A stretch of 11,250 nucleotides of DNA. Origin: CAZYSK01 sp964649415. Its GTDB lineage: Bacteria > Chloroflexota > Anaerolineae > B4-G1. Every line of letters starts with the position of its first letter. Position 1 is the stretch's first letter. Position numbers and translations under genes: made by a program. Location: assembly GCA_964649415.1 (NCBI GenBank), contig CAZYSK010000137.1, positions 1 through 11,250 on the forward strand, written 5' to 3'. Below the pieces are notes generated by a model. The model made no database searches. It was not told the origin of the DNA and saw only the letters and a program-made list of their open reading frames with translations. Below are positions 5,834 to 11,250 of this stretch, in pieces.

Positions 5834-7621
5834 CTACCTCCTTTGTACCTGCGTGCACAGCCACAACGTCTCATAAGGCGCGACTGTGAGTGTCAGATCG
5901 CCTCCACCTCCTACCGGGTGGAGGCTTCCCGTGATGGTGTCCCGCACGAAACGCCCATATTGGATGGACAGCGCTTCCAGGTTGACCTGAAAGGGTTGCG
6001 GGGTGTGGGATACGTTGTGGATGCAGATCATCTTCTCGTCGCCGTCTGGGGAGGTGCGTAGCAGGGTGAAAAGCGCCTCGTTGCCCCCGTCGTCAAGGAG
6101 CACCCGCTGTGCGCCGTTGGGGTGAAATGGTCGCTGCGCGGTACGGGTGCGGATGAGATGGAGGTAGGGGTAGAACACGCGATGCCGCAGCGACGAGGAA
6201 TCCGCTAGTTCGTCCTCCAGTTGGCCACGATGGAACTTCTCCCGGTTGATGGAGCGGTAGCGTCCGGTCTGCTCCACGCCGGCGTGGTAGCTGCGAGAGC
6301 CGAACAGGCTGTGGACGAAGATGCCCGGCACCCCGGCCATGCTGAGCAGGATGGCCTGAGATGCCAGGAACCGGCGTGCCTGCAGGTCGAGCGGCTCGGC
6401 GGCACGAGGGTCGGAGAGCGCGTCGAAGTAGGAGATGTTCAGCTCATACGCGCTCTGCGTGCCGTCGGCGTTCGTCTTGTGGGATACGTAGCCGCCGTGG
6501 GCCAGGGTGCGGTCCACCAGGTCTTGGATCTCCGAGGTGGACAGGATGCCCTCGACAGGCCGTACCCCGACTCCATCGTGAGAGGCCAGGAAGTTGAAGA
6601 ACGTGGTCGTCCTCGATGGTGTCTTCAGCCCAGCCGCCCAACTGGATAGGTGCCGGGCATTGCCTGATTGGAAGGCGTTCAGGATCAGTGGCGGGAGCGG
6701 GAACTGGTAGACCATCTGAGCCTCGTCGGAGCCGTCGCCGAAGTATGAGATATTCTCCTCGTGCGGCACGTTCGTCTCGGTGATAAGGATCACGTGGGGG
6801 GCGGCTGCGTCTAGAACGGCGCGGAGGAGTTTCACGACCCGATGCGTCTCCTCCAGGTGGATACAGGGGGTGCCGATCTTCTTCCATAGGTAGGCGATGG
6901 CGTCCAGCCGGATGATCTCCGCGCCTCTTTCGACGTACTGCAGAAGGATCTGGACGACCTCGATCAGCACGTCCGGGTTGGCGAAGTTGAGGTCAATCTG
7001 GTCATCGCTGAAGGTGGTCCAGACGAGCTGCTCGCCACTGGGTGTGTCCACACCAGTCAGAAGCGGCAGCGCCCTGGGACGTACGACTTGCGAGAGGTCG
7101 GTTCCTTCTCCGACGACTATGAAGTAGTCGCTGTACTTGGGGTTTCCCTTCAGGAATTCCTGAAACCAATGACTGTGGGCCGAGATGTGGTTGATGACGG
7201 CATCGAACATGAGGCGAAAGCTGCACCCCAATCGCTCGACGTCCGCCCAGTCACCGAAATCCGGGTTGACGGCGGTGTAGTCAATGATGGCGAAGCCATC
7301 GTCGGAGGAGTAGGGGAAGAAGGGCAGGATGTGCAGACCGGTGACGGCACCCGCCACGTGTTTCTCCAACACCTCGGCCAGCGTCTGGAGCGGCGGCTTG
7401 CCTGGCTCCGCCACCTGGTCACCGTAGGTGATCAGGATTACGTCCCGTTCGGTCAGGCGATCGTCTGGGGGACGGTGCGGATGCGGCCAGGATGGCCGCG
7501 GTCCAGGGGGACGTTGGTGAAATTGCTCGAGTATGGCGGCCAGCCGCTCCATCAGGGCCGGAGCGCGTTCCGCGCCGTATAGAAACGTCAGGTGATCGAG
7601 GATGCGGCTTTGTAGACTCAT
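5834..7621 (-). CDS. GH13_18 sugar phosphorylase, glucosylglycerate/sucrose phosphorylase type (YcjM-like)
   Basis: This cytoplasmic enzyme, 595 residues from ATG 7621, cleaves an alpha-glucoside with phosphate to give alpha-glucose 1-phosphate. It has the GH13 barrel with subfamily-18 signatures: GLHILPFFPYSSDDGFAIID (about 95-114), FDAVINH (His145), IIRLDAI with nucleophile Asp240, ILITETNVP with acid/base Glu282, and SHDG (His348, Asp349). TETNVPHEENISYFG and RPRALPLLT closely match what I recall of E. coli YcjM, a 2-O-alpha-glucosylglycerate phosphorylase, rather than classic sucrose phosphorylases. Sucrose or glucosylglycerol remain possible. The ATG at 7621 is chosen over a GTG at 7645: it has AAGGGAG just upstream, begins like relatives (LQSRILDHLTFLYG), and avoids overlap with the permease, which stops 10 bases earlier. 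It is the last gene of the operon. No signal peptide. Confidence 0.9.
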   Translation of the reverse strand: MSLQSRILDHLTFLYGAERAPALMERLAAILEQFHQRPPGPRPSWPHPHRPPDDRLTERDVILITYGDQVAEPGKPPLQTLAEVLEKHVAGAVTGLHILPFFPYSSDDGFAIIDYTAVNPDFGDWADVERLGCSFRLMFDAVINHISAHSHWFQEFLKGNPKYSDYFIVVGEGTDLSQVVRPRALPLLTGVDTPSGEQLVWTTFSDDQIDLNFANPDVLIEVVQILLQYVERGAEIIRLDAIAYLWKKIGTPCIHLEETHRVVKLLRAVLDAAAPHVILITETNVPHEENISYFGDGSDEAQMVYQFPLPPLILNAFQSGNARHLSSWAAGLKTPSRTTTFFNFLASHDGVGVRPVEGILSTSEIQDLVDRTLAHGGYVSHKTNADGTQSAYELNISYFDALSDPRAAEPLDLQARRFLASQAILLSMAGVPGIFVHSLFGSRSYHAGVEQTGRYRSINREKFHRGQLEDELADSSSLRHRVFYPYLHLIRTRTAQRPFHPNGAQRVLLDDGGNEALFTLLRTSPDGDEKMICIHNVSHTPQPFQVNLEALSIQYGRFVRDTITGSLHPVGGGGDLTLTVAPYETLWLCTQVQRR

Positions 7622-7631
7622 TCTCCCTTGC

Positions 7632-8594
7632 CTATCCCTTGACACCGCCCGCGGTGAGGCCTTCTTCGAGGAACCGTTCCAACGCGAGGAACAGCGTGAC
7701 CACGGGCACTGTCATGATGGTCGAGGCAGCCATAACGACGTGCGGGCGTGGCGTGGGATCGTTGAATATGGTGTTGATTTTTATCGGCATGGTGAACAAC
7801 TCACGGCTGTTCAGGAACACGAGGGCGTAGAGGAACTCGTTCCAGGCGATCATGAACGTGTAGATGGCCACCGAGATCAGCGCAGGGACCGACAGGGGTA
7901 ACGTGATGCGCCAGATCACGCCCAAGCGACTGCAGCCGTCAATCAGGCCGGCCTGCTCGATCTCGGCAGGAATGGTGCGGAAGTAGTTGGCCAGCATGTA
8001 CAGCGCCACGGGGAGCGTCTGCGCCAGATAGGTGAAAACCAGCACGTTGAGGTTGTCCTGGACGTCAAACCCCACCGCCGCACCGATTCGGGATACCATC
8101 GCGAACAGGGGAATGATCAGCAGAATGCCCGGAAACAAGTAGACGATCAGGATGCCGTTGAGCATCGCTTCCTTGCCCCGGAAATGCAGCCTGGCTACCG
8201 CATACGCGCCCAGCGTGGCCAGGATCACCGCGATGATGGCGGTGGGCACCGCAACCTTGACGCTGTTGACGATGTTGAGGCCGAAGTTCTCGTAACTCGA
8301 AGTTCTGGACACCGGGGCGTTGGGATCGAAGAGCTGCCGATAGGCGTCGAGTCGCAGGGCGCTGGGGATGTACACCGGCGTCCGGCCGCCGATCTCTGCG
8401 TAGGTCTTGAACGACGAGCTCACCATCCAATAGAAGGGAAACAGGATGCTGGTCAGGAAGAAGATCAGGGTCACCGCGAAGATGAAGCGGGGCCAGGTGA
8501 TCCACCGCGCCAGGTGGTCGATGAAGCTCAGCCGCTCATCCCTTGACGCGCGAAGGGCGCTCTTCTTCTCTCGGGAATCTGTTGTCTGTGTCAT
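7632..8594 (-). CDS. Carbohydrate ABC transporter permease (MalG/YcjP-like)
   Basis: This 320-residue inner-membrane protein forms half of the channel that imports the sugar. A charged N-terminal tail of about 35 residues precedes six membrane spans, the first at about 37-58 (FIFAVTLIFFLTSILFPFYW). The cytoplasmic EAA loop that docks onto the ATPase is at 211-233 (EIEQAGLIDG... ending in ITLP), with Gln in place of the first Ala of EAA. The C-terminus FLEEGLTAGGVKG is typical of the MalG branch. The ATG has GGAGG 5 bases upstream. It starts 12 bases after the previous permease gene ends, so the two are tightly coupled. The partner ATPase is not in the window and must be encoded elsewhere, probably a shared MsmX/MalK-type protein. 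Confidence 0.93.
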   Translation of the reverse strand: MTQTTDSREKKSALRASRDERLSFIDHLARWITWPRFIFAVTLIFFLTSILFPFYWMVSSSFKTYAEIGGRTPVYIPSALRLDAYRQLFDPNAPVSRTSSYENFGLNIVNSVKVAVPTAIIAVILATLGAYAVARLHFRGKEAMLNGILIVYLFPGILLIIPLFAMVSRIGAAVGFDVQDNLNVLVFTYLAQTLPVALYMLANYFRTIPAEIEQAGLIDGCSRLGVIWRITLPLSVPALISVAIYTFMIAWNEFLYALVFLNSRELFTMPIKINTIFNDPTPRPHVVMAASTIMTVPVVTLFLALERFLEEGLTAGGVKG

Positions 8595-8606
8595 ATTGGC
8601 CTCCCT

Positions 8607-9584
8607 CTACTCGTCGGTACTCTTCATAACGGTGCTCACGTACACCACCAGGAACACAACCAGGATGAGCAGCAGGATCATCGCCGTGGCTGCACCTTTG
8701 CCGAAGTTGTAGGACCTGAAGCTGAACTGATACGTGAGTACTGGGAGCACGTTCGTGCCAAAGCCTCCTCCGGTCAAGAGGAAGATGTCGTCGAACTTGT
8801 TGAATGTCCAGATCAGGCGGAGGAGGAAGATTGAGCCGAGTATGTAGCGCAGCTCAGGGAGCGTGACGTACAGGAACTTGTGCCAGGTATTCGCGCCATC
8901 CACGTCGGCGGCCTCGTACAAAGTCGCGTCGACGGCCTGGAGCCGGGCCAGGATCATCAGCATGGCAAACGGGAAGTAACGCCACGCCTCGAAGATAATC
9001 ACGATCCATAGCGCCAGGCCCCGCGTCGCCAGGTATGCCTTGGGCAGTGCGATGATCCCCAATCGCATCAGGATATCGTTGAGCACCCCCGACGGACGTG
9101 GATCGAGGATCCAATGCCAGACGAAGGCCATGCTGACGATTGGTGCGACGTAGGGAAACAGGAAGATGGCGCGCGCCAGCCCTCGGGCGCGGAATGGCCG
9201 GTTGAGCAGCAGCGACGCGATCAGGCCGACGATCAGCGTCAGGATGGTCGCGGTGAATGAGTACACGATGCTGGTGACCGCAGCGCCCCAGTTCTGTAGA
9301 CCTTGCCACTTGAAGGCGAAGTCATTGAAGACGGTGCGGTAGTTGTCCAGGCCCACGAACGGCGCGCGGAAGACGTCGTTCAGGTTGCCTAGCGTGACGT
9401 CGCGGAAGCTGATCCATATACTGAATATGGCCGGGAAAACGACCAGTCCAAAGACGATCAGAGCTGTGGGCAAGACCAACACCCAGGCCAGGCGGGCCTC
9501 GCGAGCCTCCATCGAGTTCCAACGTCGCCTGGATGGTGATCGTGAACCTCTGGCTGAGGGGGATTGTTCCAATCCGACGGTCAT
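8607..9584 (-). CDS. Carbohydrate ABC transporter permease (MalF/UgpA/YcjO-like)
   Basis: This 325-residue inner-membrane protein is the second channel subunit. A basic N-terminal tail (about 1-32) keeps the terminus in the cytoplasm, followed by six spans: about 33-58, 103-127, 138-160, 188-212, 245-268 and 298-318. The EAA docking loop is clear at 224-243 (EAADVDGANTWHKF ... VTLP). It lacks the long extra domain of enterobacterial MalF, as is usual for the UgpA-like branch. The ATG has GGAGG about 8 bases upstream. An in-frame ATG at residue 25 is possible but has no better site. The gene follows the binding-protein gene after a 144-bp gap with hairpins and runs into the MalG-like gene with only 12 bases between. 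Confidence 0.93.
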   Translation of the reverse strand: MTVGLEQSPSARGSRSPSRRRWNSMEAREARLAWVLVLPTALIVFGLVVFPAIFSIWISFRDVTLGNLNDVFRAPFVGLDNYRTVFNDFAFKWQGLQNWGAAVTSIVYSFTATILTLIVGLIASLLLNRPFRARGLARAIFLFPYVAPIVSMAFVWHWILDPRPSGVLNDILMRLGIIALPKAYLATRGLALWIVIIFEAWRYFPFAMLMILARLQAVDATLYEAADVDGANTWHKFLYVTLPELRYILGSIFLLRLIWTFNKFDDIFLLTGGGFGTNVLPVLTYQFSFRSYNFGKGAATAMILLLILVVFLVVYVSTVMKSTDE

Positions 9585-9600
9585 AGCCTTGCCTCCAATT

Positions 9601-9619
9601 GGGCGCGGTCACCGCGCCC
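9601..9619. repeat. Palindrome before the MalF-like gene, REP-like
   Basis: GGGCGCGGT-C-ACCGCGCCC is a perfect 9-bp inverted repeat around one base (in RNA, a 7-bp stem with a 5-base loop). On the minus strand it is preceded by CGTAGG, giving the layout GTAGGGGCG...CGCCC that I associate with small dispersed palindromes in Chloroflexota and cyanobacteria. It ends 17 bases after the position of the ribosome binding site side of the permease start, within the SBP-permease gap. Confidence 0.65.
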
Positions 9620-9672
9620 CTACGAGGTTCTGGGGTAGCGTAGGTCTTCAGTCCCAGAAAGGCGGGGGAGAT

Positions 9673-9706
9673 GTTGGGGACGTAGCACCGTGGCTACGTC
9701 CCCAAC
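9673..9706. promoter_or_regulatory. 14-bp perfect hairpin after the binding-protein gene
   Basis: GTTGGGGACGTAGC and GCTACGTCCCCAAC pair perfectly around the loop ACCGTG. It starts 23 bases past the binding-protein stop on the minus strand. No T-run follows it, so full termination is unlikely. A hairpin here would protect the binding-protein message from 3' decay or partly end transcription, giving more binding protein than permease, as known for malE-malF. A smaller 7-bp stem (TTCTGGG 9628-9634 / CCCAGAA 9653-9659) lies between it and the next palindrome. Confidence 0.7.
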
Positions 9707-9728
9707 GACGGTCTACTGCTCTTGGCTA

Positions 9729-11183
9729 TTACTCCTGGCGTTCAGCCAGCATAGCCTCGACTTGCTCCTGAAGCCATTCGGCACCAGTCTCGGGTGTCAT
9801 GGTGCCTTCCAGAGCGATGTTGCTGATGACCTGCGGGATCAGCATCCGGCCCTCGATGTCGCCGATGACGGCCCGCTGCGTGGCGTCGTAGCCCGGGCGG
9901 AACAGCCAGCGCTGCATGCTCTCGAAGCCATTGGCGATCTGGCTCAAGGTCTCGTCCGAGTAGTATTCGAAGAAGGGGCTGAGCCCGCTCCATCCGTCCA
10001 CGGCGCTCTCGAGCACCGGCACCTTGCCGAAGGGGGCCAGAGCCAGGACCTCCTGGTAGTTCTGGCCGGTCAGGAACCACTTGACCACCTCTTGGGCCTC
10101 GGGGTCGGCGCCCTGCATGATGCCGAGCGTAACCAATTGCCCGTAGGAGGCGGAGCCATTGGGCCCTGCCATCTGCGAGGCGAAGCCGGTCTTGAGCGCC
10201 AGGTCCTCCACGGCGATCTCGACCGAGCCGCCGCCTTCTAGCCCTGAGCCCTCGACGAGGTCGTCCATGATGTAGGTGCTGTAGAACAGCATGCCGGATT
10301 GGTCAAGCTCGTAAGACTCGCGCGCGCCGCGCCAGTATTGCGGGCCGGGCATCGCACAGCGCTGGAGTCCGCTGTAGAATGCCAGCGCTTCGACCATTTC
10401 GGGCGTGTTCATGGTGACATTGCCCGCCTCATCGAAGGGCCAGGCGTCGTTCGACATGGCGACTTGCTCGAAGACCTGGTGCGGATAGTTCTGTCCCGGG
10501 TCGGTGCCGAGCGTCAGCGCGTACAGCATGTTGCCTGTGCCCGGGAGGGCGTCGCAGGCGGCATCTATGTCGTCCCAGCTAACCGGTGCGCTGAGGCCGG
10601 CTTCCTCAAACATGTCGGTGCGGTACCAGGCGGCCTGGACCCATCCGTCGTAGGGTACGGCAGCGCGCTTGCCCGTGGACGGGTCAGTGACCATCGCCAG
10701 CGGGCCGGCGCGGAAGTCATCCTCTCCAAGATCGGCGATCACGGCCTCGGCGGCGTCTTGGTCCAGGATGCCCTCGGCAGCCAAGGTAGCTACGCGCTCG
10801 ACGCCCATGCGGACGATGTCCGGTAGCCGGTTGGCGGCCACAGCCGTCGCGATGCGCTGCGATACGCCAGCCTCTTCGATCGGGACGATGCGCACATCTA
10901 CGTCGGGGTGTTCGGTCATGAACCGTTCCGCGACCGCCTCATATACTTCTACCCGCTCTTCCTCGTTATCGGTGGTCCAGAACTCCACCACCGTCTTCTC
11001 GACCGGCTCGGCAGGCACCTCCACCGTCACCTCGACCTCTTTCTCTACCTCTACCGGGACCTCGACCTCTTTCTCGACCTCCACGGGGACCTCGACAGTG
11101 ACCGTGACGACCTCCGGCTGGCATCCTGCCAGCAGCCCGACAGCCAGAGCTCCGAGCGTCAATAGGCTTATGTACTTCTTCAT
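9729..11183 (-). CDS. Extracellular sugar-binding lipoprotein of the ABC importer (YcjN-like)
   Basis: This 484-residue protein captures the sugar outside the cell and delivers it to the permeases. A type II signal peptide (MKKYISLLTLGALAVGLLAG) ends in the lipobox LLAGC, so Cys21 becomes lipid-anchored. Residues 25-65 are a V/E/K-rich spacer holding two exact copies of EVPVEVEKEV (31-40, 41-50). Such spacers are common in Chloroflexota binding proteins and lift the domain off the surface. From about 65 (VEFWTTDNEEERVEVYEAVA) the sequence follows the family 1 solute-binding fold, with LPDIVRMG and AVPYDGWVQAAWYRTDMFEEAG as typical landmarks. The ATG has GGAGG about 9 bases upstream. It is the first operon gene, with the palindromic 50-bp repeat just ahead. 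The ligand cannot be read from sequence; the phosphorylase suggests an alpha-glucoside. Confidence 0.92.
   Translation of the reverse strand: MKKYISLLTLGALAVGLLAGCQPEVVTVTVEVPVEVEKEVEVPVEVEKEVEVTVEVPAEPVEKTVVEFWTTDNEEERVEVYEAVAERFMTEHPDVDVRIVPIEEAGVSQRIATAVAANRLPDIVRMGVERVATLAAEGILDQDAAEAVIADLGEDDFRAGPLAMVTDPSTGKRAAVPYDGWVQAAWYRTDMFEEAGLSAPVSWDDIDAACDALPGTGNMLYALTLGTDPGQNYPHQVFEQVAMSNDAWPFDEAGNVTMNTPEMVEALAFYSGLQRCAMPGPQYWRGARESYELDQSGMLFYSTYIMDDLVEGSGLEGGGSVEIAVEDLALKTGFASQMAGPNGSASYGQLVTLGIMQGADPEAQEVVKWFLTGQNYQEVLALAPFGKVPVLESAVDGWSGLSPFFEYYSDETLSQIANGFESMQRWLFRPGYDATQRAVIGDIEGRMLIPQVISNIALEGTMTPETGAEWLQEQVEAMLAERQE
11034..11093 (-). repeat. Two tandem 30-bp units encoding the lipoprotein spacer
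   Basis: Each unit encodes EVPVEVEKEV (residues 31-40 and 41-50); the DNA copies differ at a few third positions. A partial third copy (EVTVEVPAEP) follows. Length change by slippage would alter only the surface spacer. Confidence 0.8.
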
Positions 11184-11196
11184 CTCAATACTCCTC

Positions 11197-11246
11197 CCTT
11201 GTATAAAATACCCTCGGTATCTACGTGCACTTTAACAACCACAGAG
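11197..11246 (-). promoter_or_regulatory. Putative control region of the sugar operon; right copy of the 50-bp inverted repeat
   Basis: This segment lies directly upstream of the binding-protein ribosome binding site and is the exact reverse complement of 1-50. On the minus strand it contains ATACC-GAG-GGTAT, overlapping GTAT-TTT-ATAC, and a GTGCAC hexamer. These palindromes are plausible operators for a sugar-responsive repressor. The AT-rich TATTTTATACA is the best -10-like stretch, but no well-spaced -35 is clear, so the promoter call is tentative. Confidence 0.5.
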
Positions 11247-11250
11247 CGTG

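Noticed and set aside
7622..7645. GTG 7645 as the start of the phosphorylase
   Set aside because: It would overlap the end of the permease gene and adds eight residues that relatives lack. ATG 7621 has AAGGGAG directly upstream and gives the family N-terminus.
9673..9706. Rho-independent terminator ending the binding-protein message
   Set aside because: The stem is strong, but no T-run follows on the minus strand, and the genes beyond it clearly belong to the same system.
10299..10826. Long open frame opposite the binding-protein gene
   Set aside because: It is antisense to a well-supported gene with no ribosome binding site or recognisable domain. Such frames are common in GC-rich DNA. The same applies to other long antisense frames, such as those at 492-899, 1413-1889 and 7088-7582.
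1..11250. CRISPR array, rRNA, insertion sequence or toxin-antitoxin pair
   Set aside because: I found no regularly spaced repeats, no rRNA-like sequence and no transposase. The RHH protein has no toxin-like neighbour in view.

Overview
The window is high-GC bacterial DNA with two parts facing each other. The left half (about 58-5645, all genes on +) is the integrase-proximal part of a small integrative element. The right half (5834-11183, all genes on -) is an ordinary chromosomal sugar-uptake operon. The host is probably a member of Chloroflexota (Anaerolineae-like). The main clue is the V/E/K-rich repeat spacer after the lipobox of the solute-binding lipoprotein, which is typical of that phylum; high GC and a tRNA 3' end without an encoded CCA agree with it. 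This assignment is inference.

Left half, in order: a ribbon-helix-helix DNA-binding protein; a coiled-coil protein; a large primase-polymerase/P4-type helicase fusion; an AT-rich segment bracketed by four 9-bp iteron-like repeats (candidate replication origin); two small proteins of unknown function; a helix-turn-helix protein resembling phage small-terminase proteins; and a tyrosine recombinase. Ten bases after the recombinase stop lies the 3' half of a tRNA-Arg(UCG), starting at the anticodon loop. This is the expected footprint of integration into a tRNA gene and marks the right end of the element. Its left end, with the intact tRNA gene, is not in the window. No capsid, tail, portal, large terminase or conjugation gene is seen, so this part looks like a phage satellite or self-replicating integrative plasmid.

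The primase gene has an unusual front end. The best ribosome binding site (AGGAGG) serves an ATG at 845 that is one frame away from the primase. A strong hairpin and a run of 10 G lie between, and a single extra G would join the two frames.

Right half, transcribed leftward from about 11200: solute-binding lipoprotein, two ABC permeases, and a GH13 subfamily 18 sugar phosphorylase. The phosphorylase most resembles the E. coli YcjM (2-O-alpha-glucosylglycerate phosphorylase) type. The same four functions occur together in E. coli ycjMNOP. The likely scheme is import of an alpha-glucoside followed by phosphorolysis in the cytoplasm, giving glucose 1-phosphate. There is no ATPase gene and no regulator in the window. 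A 144-bp gap between the binding-protein and permease genes carries strong hairpins, a likely means of keeping the binding protein in excess.

The first 50 bases of the window are the exact reverse complement of the 50 bases just upstream of the sugar operon (11197-11246). In both places the copy ends at the ribosome binding site. This is either a real duplicated control region or an assembly fold-back at a contig end.
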